Assembly (NCBI GenBank): GCA_005878685.1
Contig: VBLN01000306.1
Span: 1 to 6,546 of the forward strand
From: Deltaproteobacteria bacterium
GTDB taxonomy: Bacteria; Desulfobacterota; Binatia; UBA9968
Direction: 5' to 3'
Length of the DNA: 6,546 nucleotides
Within the stretch, counting starts at the first letter, position 1. Each line of letters starts with the position of its first letter. Made by a program: the position numbers and the translations under genes. Of the stretch, positions 1 through 6,000 are shown in pieces. The notes beneath the pieces were generated by a model that was not told the DNA's origin, searched no databases, and saw nothing but the letters and a program-made list of their open reading frames with translations.

Positions 1-152
1 CCTATCATGTAGAAGTCGCTTTCCAAGGCAGGTTGGAGCCTAATGAATAGTTTCTGCCTCGAAATGGTTGTCCGTTCTTGGTGGCCGGACCCTAAAAAGC
101 AGCCTCCTATCAGGATTTGGGGGTCACGTCATCGAGAGGAAGGAGGGAATAA

Positions 153-671
153 ATGAAGAAGCTAGGAATCATGACAGCGTTGCTCGTCGCACTGGTTGCG
201 CCCACCATGGTCCGGGCTGAGCACCTCGCAACCGTGCTGACCGGCTACGAGGAGACTCCCGCCGCGGTGTCCACGCACGCGAGCGGCGAGTTCGACGCCA
301 CGATCGACCATGACGATGATCGCATCGACTATAAGCTGACGTTTAGCGGGCTGCAGGGGACGGTGACTCAGTCCCATATCCATGTCGGCCAGTTGAGCGT
401 GACCGGCAGCATCGTCATCTTTCTGTGCCAGACGTCGGCAAATCCTGATCCTACCGGCCTTGCCCCTCAGTGCCCTCAAGAGGGCACCGTGAATGGGACG
501 ATCACGGCCGCAAACGTCATAGCCGGGTCTCAGCCACCCCAGCAGCTCGCGGCTGGTGACCTCGGTGGGGTCATCGTCGCCATCCGGGCCAGCGCTGCCT
601 ACGCGAACGTACACACGAACCTCTCTCCGGGTGGCGAGATACGCGGCCAGATCCGCGTCATCGGCCGCTAG
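153..671 (+). CDS. Secreted CHRD-domain protein
   Basis: A 172-residue exported protein with one CHRD domain, a fold first described in animal chordin and common in bacterial secreted proteins, where its role is mostly unknown. Residues 1-22 form a signal peptide: basic MKK start, hydrophobic core, and a likely signal peptidase I site after VRA. The CHRD signatures are the early GYEETP (31-36), the SHIHVG histidine pair (74-79) and the closing VHTNLSPGGEIRGQI stretch (153-167). Two cysteines, C92 and C107, lie in a loop and could form a disulfide in the periplasm or outside the cell. The start is set by a strong ribosome binding site, AAGGAGGG at 140-147, five bases before the ATG. No neighbour on the same strand suggests a pathway, and the minus-strand signalling operon points towards it. 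The family call is firm; the function is unknown. Confidence 0.9.
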   Translation: MKKLGIMTALLVALVAPTMVRAEHLATVLTGYEETPAAVSTHASGEFDATIDHDDDRIDYKLTFSGLQGTVTQSHIHVGQLSVTGSIVIFLCQTSANPDPTGLAPQCPQEGTVNGTITAANVIAGSQPPQQLAAGDLGGVIVAIRASAAYANVHTNLSPGGEIRGQIRVIGR

Positions 672-1002
672 TGCCCTCGTCGTGCGCCGGGCGTCGAGTT
701 TAGGGAATTCGTTAGCGACAGGCCGCCGCCGACCCCCCTATAAGTCTTCACTCTAAACTCTTTACTAGATCTCGATGTGCGAGCCAAGGTGCGAAATCGG
801 GCGATCTTACAATGAATTTCGGCTTTGGAAAAGGGGAAAAGGGGCGTTAGGGGTGAGTGGTGAGTAGTGAGTTTTGAGGATAAAGATAGGAACCGGAAAA
901 AGGCGACAAGCGAATGGGAAGGAGCCGGCTGAAACAGGGAGCAGGCGATGGGAAAAAAAGGGCAGCTAGTAGGTCAATGAAGAAAAGCAGAAGATAGACG
1001 GT
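672..1002. other. Intergenic region, purine-rich, no gene seen
   Basis: I see no credible gene here. From about 822 to 1000 the plus strand is strikingly rich in G and A, with runs such as GGAAAAGGGGAAAAGGGG near 826-844 and a degenerate repeat of GTGAGT/GTGAGTAGTGAG near 853-876. Read on the minus strand this is a C- and T-rich, G-poor tract just downstream of the last gene of the minus-strand operon, the composition expected of a Rho loading region. I found no clear intrinsic terminator hairpin with a T run for either flanking gene. Confidence 0.5.
853..879. repeat. Degenerate GTGAGT direct repeats
   Basis: Four imperfect copies of a GTGAGT/GTGAG unit follow one another (GTGAGTG, GTGAGTA, GTGAGTT, then TTGAGGA). 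The tract reads like the low-complexity intergenic repeats that recur in many environmental genomes. No coding role is visible. Whether it is dispersed in the genome cannot be seen from one window. Confidence 0.4.
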
Positions 1003-1314
1003 CTACATGGTATAGGTAAGATCCAAGCCGCCAATGTATTCAATGGAGCGGTGGACCTGGGTACGTAAAAGCGTGAAAATGCCGTCGCAGAAAGAGGAAT
1101 CATCAAATAAAAGTGACCCCATGTAGCTGCTTCCTTCATATTCCATGACTAAAAAGCATCTGTCGCGGGGTTCGATAGTACTCAGCTTCACATCAGAGAG
1201 GACGCCGACTTCAGCTTTTGGACGCTTGTTTTCTTCTCCGCCTATCCAAGTCCAAACAGGAGGCCAGTTGCGAATGCCTCGGCGGGACATGAGTGGATGA
1301 TTTCGCAGCTCCAT
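1003..1314 (-). CDS. Conserved hypothetical protein, 103 aa
   Basis: A small soluble protein with no signal peptide or membrane segment. It looks like a conserved hypothetical I have met near signalling genes: a WPPVWTW motif (residues 18-24), a basic ENKRPKAEVGVL stretch, then CFLVMEYEG and YMGSLLFDD (53-72), ending in IEYIGGLDL. No catalytic motif is evident, and the aromatic and acidic pattern suggests a compact alpha/beta fold. It lies 40 bases after the RR1 stop on the same strand, so it is probably the last gene of the operon. The chosen ATG has only a weak TTTGAG-like site; the alternative ATG at 1288-1290 (residue 9) has no nearby binding site and would still keep the WPPVWTW motif. 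The gene is likely real; no function can be assigned. Confidence 0.72.
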   Translation of the reverse strand: MELRNHPLMSRRGIRNWPPVWTWIGGEENKRPKAEVGVLSDVKLSTIEPRDRCFLVMEYEGSSYMGSLLFDDSSFCDGIFTLLRTQVHRSIEYIGGLDLTYTM

Positions 1315-1346
1315 AGCTCAAAGGAAACCCGGTTTTTATTTCTCCT

Positions 1347-1770
1347 ATGTCTCCCTATTCATTATTGGTATGGCGTTTATCTAGCCTGAGTTTAAACACG
1401 CCGGCGATGGCGGTTTCTAATTCCCTGTGGTTAAAAGGCTTGGCGATATAGCCATCACAGCCGGCCGCTAGACATTTCTCTTTATCGCCCGGCATAGCTT
1501 TCGCGGTAGCCGCCAGTATGGGGACGTCTCGAGTTGATGGATTTTCCCTCAGCCGACGGGTGGCTTCGAGGCCGTCCAATTCGGGGAGCAGGATGTCCAT
1601 GACAACCAGGTCAGGCGGTGCTGAAACAACCATCTTCACAGCTTCCAGTCCATTTGTGGCTACCCTTACCTCATAACCTAAGTGCTTTAGTTCCATCTCT
1701 AGTACATCAACCGTTGGTGGATTATCCTCTACCAAAAGTACTCGTTTCTTCATAGTGATCCCTGAGTCAT
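1347..1770. repeat. Direct repeat copy A (RR1 unit)
   Basis: This stretch is homologous to 2001-2424 at a constant offset of 654 bases without gaps. It covers the whole RR1 gene, about 8 bases past its stop, and 17 bases before its start. The most similar block is 1459-1565, with only two mismatches against the other copy, both synonymous. Homology stops abruptly beyond both ends. Both copies have the same orientation, so this is a tandem-type duplication with about 230 bases between copies. Confidence 0.88.
1355..1753 (-). CDS. Single-domain response regulator RR1 (CheY-like)
   Basis: A stand-alone receiver of 132 residues with no output domain. The acidic pair E9-D10, phospho-acceptor D53 (in VVMDILLPELDG), T83 (AATAKA) and K105 (in YIAKPF) are all present, so phosphotransfer should work. 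Such proteins pass phosphoryl groups in relays or act by protein contact. It is a close paralogue of RR2: 113 of 132 residues are identical, with residues 64-107 identical throughout and changes clustered in 11-23 and 42-63. The start is conserved with RR2, but its Shine-Dalgarno is weaker (AGGGA at 1759-1763, against GGAGGA for RR2). It lies downstream of a dead kinase 3' end and upstream of the 103-residue hypothetical, probably in one transcript. The partner kinase is not evident. Confidence 0.93.
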   Translation of the reverse strand: MKKRVLLVEDNPPTVDVLEMELKHLGYEVRVATNGLEAVKMVVSAPPDLVVMDILLPELDGLEATRRLRENPSTRDVPILAATAKAMPGDKEKCLAAGCDGYIAKPFNHRELETAIAGVFKLRLDKRHTNNE

Positions 1771-1872
1771 CCAGAGGCTCAACGTTGTAAGCGTTGGCTG
1801 GGAGATGCCTTTGCCTCGCTCAAAGCCCAATGGCGGCCGCCCCCTTTTCCTTCTTTCATTGCTAACAGGCAT
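1750..1872 (-). CDS. Possible 40-aa ORF overlapping RR1 start
   Basis: A short frame runs from an ATG at 1872 to a TGA that overlaps the RR1 ATG in the ATGA manner (TGA 1752-1750, ATG 1753-1751). The product would be basic near its N-terminus (NERRKRGRPPLG, resembling an AT-hook core) and end MTQGSL. The last six codons match the end of the large kinase fusion (MTGGSL), so the overlap was copied with the duplicated unit and is not independent evidence of a gene. I see no good ribosome binding site. It could be a leader peptide that helps RR1 translation, or simply open by chance. Confidence 0.22.
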   Translation of the reverse strand: MPVSNERRKRGRPPLGFERGKGISQPTLTTLSLWMTQGSL

Positions 1873-1880
1873 CTCGGTAT

Positions 1881-1994
1881 TCAGTGCTTCAGCCAGTCGT
1901 GCGGCGCTTGTATCTCGGACGATCTACGCTCCGGATCACGGAGCACAGTTGGGATTCTCACCGTAAACGTCGATTCTCCTGCTCTTTGCAGGAG
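1881..1994 (-). pseudogene. 3' remnant of a histidine kinase
   Basis: Read on the minus strand up to a TGA at 1883-1881, this stretch encodes LLQRAGESTFTVRIP followed by a non-conserved tail ending HDWLKH. GESTFTVRIP is the usual closing strand of a HATPase_c domain: compare GKGSTFTIMIP at the end of the intact large protein in this window. Everything upstream, including the N, G1, F and G2 boxes, is missing; the RR2 gene and its duplicated flank come directly before it. The tail after the IP differs from the large protein's, so it probably came from another kinase. It has no start codon or binding site of its own and should be non-functional. Confidence 0.7.
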
Positions 1995-2000
1995 TATCGC

Positions 2001-2424
2001 ATGTTTTCCTATTCATTATTGGTATGGCGTTTATTTGGCCTGCCTTTCAATACGCCAGCGATGGCGACTTCCAATTCCCTGTGGCTAAAAGGCTTGGCGA
2101 TGTAACCATCGCAGCCGGCCGCTAGACATTTCTCTTTATCGCCCGGCATAGCTTTCGCGGTAGCTGCCAGGATGGGGACGTCTCGAGTTGATGGATTTTC
2201 CCTCAGCCGACGGGTGGCTGTGAAGCCGTCCAATTCTGGGAGCATTATGTCCATGACAACCAGGTCAGGCAGCTCTGAAACAGCCATCTTCACCGCTTCC
2301 AGTCCATTTGTAGCTACCCTTACCTCATAACCTAAGTGTTGCAGCGCCTTCTCTAATACATCAATCGTCGATAGATCATCCTCCACCAAAAGTACCCGTT
2401 TCTTCATAGCGATCCTCCAGTCAT
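2001..2424. repeat. Direct repeat copy B (RR2 unit)
   Basis: The partner of the repeat at 1347-1770, with the same extent. The 17 bases before the RR2 start are also the last codons of the large fusion gene (MTGGSL and stop), and they match 13 of 17 positions in copy A, where that gene is absent. The repeat therefore probably arose from a unit in which a kinase overlapped its receiver. Confidence 0.88.
2009..2407 (-). CDS. Single-domain response regulator RR2 (CheY-like)
   Basis: A 132-residue receiver with intact active site: E9-D10, D53 (VVMDIMLPELDG), T83 and K105. There is no output domain. Its start overlaps the stop of the large sensor/c-di-GMP gene (ATGA), and a strong GGAGGA at 2413-2418 sits five bases upstream within that gene's end, so the two should be translationally coupled and made together. 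This makes the large protein or its own upstream kinase the natural partner. Compared with RR1 the first helix differs at 7 positions in residues 11-23 (for example D11, L12, S13, K20, A21), which suggests a different kinase preference. The role, whether relay, phosphate sink or protein-contact effector, cannot be told from sequence. Confidence 0.94.
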   Translation of the reverse strand: MKKRVLLVEDDLSTIDVLEKALQHLGYEVRVATNGLEAVKMAVSELPDLVVMDIMLPELDGFTATRRLRENPSTRDVPILAATAKAMPGDKEKCLAAGCDGYIAKPFSHRELEVAIAGVLKGRPNKRHTNNE

Positions 2425-3012
2425 ATTCTCGCCGCCGCGAGCCTTCCCAGCTTTCACTTCAGACGGTATCATGATCGTGAACGTCGATCCTTTTCCCTCT
2501 TCTCTCTCGACTTCGACGGTTCCACCGAGAAGCTCCGTGAATCTCTTCACGATATAGAGCCCTAATCCCACGCCTCCGTAGAGCCGCGTCTCGGAGCTGT
2601 CGCCCTGGTAAAACTTGTCAAAGATGACCGGGAGCTTCTGCTTGGAAATGCCAATTCCGGTATCGGCCACGCTAAATTCCACGTGACATCTCCCGTTGTC
2701 TCTCGCGTCTTCTATCGGCTTCGCCGATATAGCTACGCTTCCCTTTTCCGTAAACTTAATCGCATTATTGATTACGCTTTGGAGAACGCACTTCAGTTTG
2801 ATGCCGTCGGTCATGATCGTGGGTAGGTTAGAGTCACAGTCCCATATGAGGTCCAGATCTTTCTCCCTGGGTACGGAGACGGAGGACCTTAGCTCAGTGA
2901 GAAAATCTTCGACATTCACTTCGTGACGGTCCGCCTTAACCTTGTCGGCCTCAAGCAATGTAGTATACAGGATACTGTTGACTATGCCTAACAGGTCATG
3001 TGTCGCCGTCAG
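2404..3012 (-). other. Fused kinase tail lacking the H-box
   Basis: This is the portion of the large gene after the EAL domain, residues 873-1074. It matches the second HisKA helix plus a complete HATPase_c ATP-binding domain. Hand-counted GC is about 47% in 2881-3000 (kinase side) and about 67% in 3001-3180 (EAL side), so base composition changes at the join. The reading frame crosses the join without a stop. The kinase part therefore seems to come from a different source than the rest. Confidence 0.75.
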
Positions 3013-5628
3013 CTCCTCCGGTGGGCTGGGACGGCACATGTGATATCCTTGGGCGGCGTTGCAGCCGAGCGCGGCGAGACCATCCCAGGTTTCCTGATCC
3101 TCGATGCCTTCGGCGACGACCGTGAGACCCAGGTCCCGTCCGAGGCCGATGGTCGAGCGCACGATCGTGGCGCTGTTGGGGTCGTTCATCAGGCCCGCCA
3201 CAAAGGACTTATCGATCTTGATCTCGCTCACGGGTAGTTTTTTAAGATACGAGAGCGATGAGTAGCCCGTGCCGAAGTCGTCGACTGAAAAGTGAATGCC
3301 CATTTCACTCAATTGCTCGAGGGCCGTGGTGGTCCTGGCCGTGTCCGCCATCAAGGCGCTCTCAGTCAGTTCGAGCGTGAGCCCGTCATGCTCTAGGCCG
3401 TTGGCTTGCCGGAGTCGGGCGATCTCGTCGGCAAAAGAAAACTCTTGCAGGTTCCGCGCCGAGAGATTCACGGCCATGCCGATCTCCAATCCCGCGTCAT
3501 GCCAAGCCCTCGATTGGCGGAGCGCCTTGTCGAGCACCCACCGAGTAAGCGGTTGGATCAGCCCGGTCTTTTCGGCCAGGGGAATAAACTGGTCCGGAAG
3601 GATCCAGCCCTGTTTTGGGTGAGGCCAGCGCAGAAGGGCCTCGACCCCGATGGTGCGGCCGGTTTCGAAGCTCACCTTGGGTTGGTAGCACAGGGCCAGC
3701 TTGTCGCGTTCGATTGCCTGGCGAAGTTCGCCCATCATCGCGAGACGCTGAGGGCTGTACTGATCGATCGCCGGAGAGTAGATGGCATAGCCGGTCCTTG
3801 TCCTTTTGGCAGCCCGTCGGGCCATATCCGCCCGGCTGAGGAGCGTGTCGGGGTCCTGGCCGTGCTCGGGGAAAAGGGCGACGCCGACGCTTGCCTGGAT
3901 CCCGAGCATAAGGCTATCAACCTTGAAGAGGGGCTCCAGGCTCTGGAGAATATCTTGACAGACTTGCTGAATGTTCTTAGCGGTGAATGTCCCGGCCAAC
4001 AGAGCGCCAAATTCGTCTGCGCCCAGGCGTGCGACTGTGACGGCATCCGGCAGGGCGTCCTTCAGTCTTTTTGCCACTTGCCGCAGCAACAGATCGCCGT
4101 TCTGGTAGCTCAACGTATTATTAATCTCCTGAAAGCGGTCTAAATTAACCATGCACAGCGCCGCCGGCTTATCGGTCTGAATCGTCTGCTGTAAACGATC
4201 TCGCAGATGGGTACGGTTGGGGAGTCCGGTTAGAGAATCATAGGAAGCCAGGTACGCGAGCCTGGATACGGCGCGGCTCAAGGCGACCGCCTGACTGATC
4301 TGGCTATTGATAGCCTTGGAGAAGACGAGCCAGTCTTCGTCGAGATCTCTGGTGTCGGACATCAGGACAACGACTCCCAGCCGCTCGGCTCCTAAAAGGA
4401 GCGGGTTGATCAATATTGTCTTGGCTCCCAGCTGAGCCAATAAATGGGTGAAGGAGTTCTGCTGCGCCGGGGAAAGCGAGATGGAGAGCAATTCACCTCT
4501 GAGCATGGGGTCGTACAGCAACCCCTCGTAGCCGAAGAAGTTCGTCAGGGAGTTGCCGACCGCGTCTGGAAAGCCGACTTGCACCGAGAAGTTTAGGTGC
4601 CCCCTTTGATCTGCAAGATAGATCGCGCCGCAAGAGAATCCGACGACGTTGAGGTAATGCGCCAGAATGTTCGTTAGCAGCGACCGGGTATCCTGGCTGC
4701 CTCCCAGAAAATTCTCTCCTACGCTGGCGAGCACCGAAATTTGCGCGTTTTGGACGGCGCAACGTCGCGCGAGTCCCGTGCTGAGCCTGGCTTGGCGGTA
4801 AAGCTGGTGAGCCACGCGCTCATGGTGCGTGGCTTCAAGCGCTTGCGCGCCCTTTTTCGGTCGGGGAGACGGGTTCTCCAGACTTTCCAGGAGCGCGTTG
4901 ATCGCATCCTGGAAGTCCGGTGTTCTCACGATCAGGGCGCTTGCTCCTGTAGCTCGGGTTAATCGTTTGTCGGTTTGGGTTTCATAACTATTGCTTAGCA
5001 GCACCACCGGAACCCGGAAGAGGACCGGATCCTTGCGCACCGCCATGCAGAGCTGAAAGCCATCCATTCCAGGCATCAAGATATCCGAGATGATGGCGTC
5101 GGGAAGCCAATGCCTCGCTTTGCTCAGTCCCTCGTGTCCGTCCTTGGCGGTGGTCACAGCAAAACCTAGATGGGTGAGATAGGTCTCGAGGAGCTTGAGC
5201 TGGGCCGGCTCATCGTCGATCGCCAGGACACGCCTGCCCATGCCCGACGTTTTCGCGGCCGTCTGGGTCGATGCTAGGTGGATCCGGACGGTGCTGATGA
5301 GATGAGACGGTTCGACAGGCTTGAAAAGGTAGTCCGTGAACGGAGCCTCAGCCAGCCTCAGCTCATCGGCCTTCGCGACCAGGCCGGTCAGGGCCAGAAT
5401 GGGGATTTCTGCGCCACTCGGCAGAGCGCGGAGTTGCAAAACGAGATCGAACGCGTCGATGTCCGGCAAAGACAGGTCCTGCAAGACGAGATCGGGTTTT
5501 TCGTCAGCCATCAGTTTGAGGGCGTTCTTGCCGTCCGCCGCCTCCAGGATGGCGTAGCCCTCGGCCTCCAGAGCAACGCGCACCATCTTCCTTGAAATTG
5601 GATTGTCTTCGATCACTAAAATCTTCAT
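2404..5628 (-). CDS. REC-REC-GAF-GGDEF-EAL-HATPase hybrid protein
   Basis: A cytoplasmic 1074-residue signalling protein with no membrane segment. REC1 (1-118) is canonical: E7, D8, D51, T81, K103-P104. REC2 (132-250) has D138, D139, D182 and S212, but Arg235 replaces the usual lysine. A helical linker leads to a GAF-like domain (about 300-450). GGDEF (460-618) is degenerate: GADEF signature at 536-540, Asn495 where the first metal aspartate is expected, and no RxxD inhibitory site. EAL (632-870) looks active: E663-A-L, N721, E753, D783-D784, K805, E840 and Q860. It should hydrolyse cyclic-di-GMP. From about 876 the protein becomes a kinase C-terminus: a half HisKA helix (876-905), N box NNAIKFT (954-960), G1 DTGIGI (989-994), FDKFYQ (1003-1008) and GVGLGL (1019-1024). 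The H-box histidine helix is absent. The start coincides with the REC1 beginning though no strong binding site precedes it. The gene heads the operon. Confidence 0.93.
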   Translation of the reverse strand: MKILVIEDNPISRKMVRVALEAEGYAILEAADGKNALKLMADEKPDLVLQDLSLPDIDAFDLVLQLRALPSGAEIPILALTGLVAKADELRLAEAPFTDYLFKPVEPSHLISTVRIHLASTQTAAKTSGMGRRVLAIDDEPAQLKLLETYLTHLGFAVTTAKDGHEGLSKARHWLPDAIISDILMPGMDGFQLCMAVRKDPVLFRVPVVLLSNSYETQTDKRLTRATGASALIVRTPDFQDAINALLESLENPSPRPKKGAQALEATHHERVAHQLYRQARLSTGLARRCAVQNAQISVLASVGENFLGGSQDTRSLLTNILAHYLNVVGFSCGAIYLADQRGHLNFSVQVGFPDAVGNSLTNFFGYEGLLYDPMLRGELLSISLSPAQQNSFTHLLAQLGAKTILINPLLLGAERLGVVVLMSDTRDLDEDWLVFSKAINSQISQAVALSRAVSRLAYLASYDSLTGLPNRTHLRDRLQQTIQTDKPAALCMVNLDRFQEINNTLSYQNGDLLLRQVAKRLKDALPDAVTVARLGADEFGALLAGTFTAKNIQQVCQDILQSLEPLFKVDSLMLGIQASVGVALFPEHGQDPDTLLSRADMARRAAKRTRTGYAIYSPAIDQYSPQRLAMMGELRQAIERDKLALCYQPKVSFETGRTIGVEALLRWPHPKQGWILPDQFIPLAEKTGLIQPLTRWVLDKALRQSRAWHDAGLEIGMAVNLSARNLQEFSFADEIARLRQANGLEHDGLTLELTESALMADTARTTTALEQLSEMGIHFSVDDFGTGYSSLSYLKKLPVSEIKIDKSFVAGLMNDPNSATIVRSTIGLGRDLGLTVVAEGIEDQETWDGLAALGCNAAQGYHMCRPSPPEELTATHDLLGIVNSILYTTLLEADKVKADRHEVNVEDFLTELRSSVSVPREKDLDLIWDCDSNLPTIMTDGIKLKCVLQSVINNAIKFTEKGSVAISAKPIEDARDNGRCHVEFSVADTGIGISKQKLPVIFDKFYQGDSSETRLYGGVGLGLYIVKRFTELLGGTVEVEREEGKGSTFTIMIPSEVKAGKARGGENMTGGSL

Positions 5629-5633
5629 AACGT

Positions 5634-5661
5634 AGCTATCGGCATTCAGCTATCAGCCTTC
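5634..5661. repeat. 14-bp tandem repeat AGCTATCNGCNTTC
   Basis: Two adjacent 14-base units, AGCTATCGGCATTC and AGCTATCAGCCTTC, differ at two positions and are followed by a further AGC. They sit immediately before the start of the large gene, with only five bases between. Repeats of this AGCTATCAGC style are a familiar intergenic motif in several environmental phyla; whether it is dispersed here needs the genome. Confidence 0.55.
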
Positions 5662-5734
5662 AGCGCTCTGAACTCAAAACTTCTCTTGCCATTCCCGGGC
5701 CAGAACCTAACGAACCGATTCCGGAGCGATTTGT

Positions 5735-5749
5735 GACTCCTCATGAGTC
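5735..5749. repeat. Inverted repeat GACTC-N5-GAGTC
   Basis: Five-base perfect arms surround a five-base centre, with an internal 8-base palindrome CTCATGAG at 5740-5747. It lies about 110-120 bases upstream of the operon's first start codon and could be an operator. The arms are short, so chance is possible. Confidence 0.25.
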
Positions 5750-5864
5750 TAGCGGTTTGAGGGTCGTTTTGTTCCATGTATAACCCAACAGTTAGACTTC
5801 TCTTGTGAACGGCGGGTGTTCAGAAATAGCCTTTGCAAGACGCTCTGAGCACACCGTGACTTTG

Positions 5865-5956
5865 AAAGCGCCTTGCCTCCTCAGGGTCTGCCAGTGATGA
5901 GCAGGCTTCATGCCAGAATACGGAAGGCCATGATGGCCTGTTTTCATTGGCGCTTT
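5865..5956. repeat. Nested inverted repeats
   Basis: Outer arms AAAGCGCC (5865-5872) and GGCGCTTT (5949-5956) are perfect complements. Inside lies AGGCCATGATGGCCT (5925-5939), an inverted repeat with 7-base arms around one base. Together they could fold as a structured RNA or be the remains of a small mobile element. The spacing between the outer arms is long, so the pairing is only suggestive. Confidence 0.3.
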
Positions 5957-6000
5957 GCCCGCACAAAGGGTCCCGAGTGCGCCAGCGCCGATAGAGACCG

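Noticed and set aside
3..50. Possible C-terminal 15 codons of an upstream plus-strand gene (YHVEVAFQGRLEPNE, stop)
   Set aside because: Too short to separate from chance and I recognise no family; the frame may be real but needs sequence to the left.
162..614. Long open frame opposite the CHRD gene
   Set aside because: It is a mirror of the CHRD gene; the product has no recognisable domain, whereas the plus strand has a signal peptide, CHRD motifs and a strong ribosome site.
1333..1345. AAACCCGGTTTTT between RR1 and the 103-aa gene as a terminator
   Set aside because: The stem would be four bases or have too small a loop, and the T run lies on the plus strand, the wrong side for the minus-strand operon.
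1771..1801. Imperfect hairpin CCAG...CAACG-loop-CGTTG...CTGG before RR1
   Set aside because: Short stems with an asymmetric internal loop and no T run; not convincing as terminator or attenuator.
3406..4143. 245-codon plus-strand frame inside the large gene
   Set aside because: It lies opposite the EAL and GGDEF domains, whose motifs are all in the minus-strand frame; the product has no familiar features.
5900..5915. Sigma-54-like promoter on the minus strand (TGGCATGAAGCCTGCT)
   Set aside because: The GG and GC elements are correctly spaced, but it has three mismatches to TGGCACG-N4-TTGCA and lies more than 250 bases before the gene, so chance is likely.
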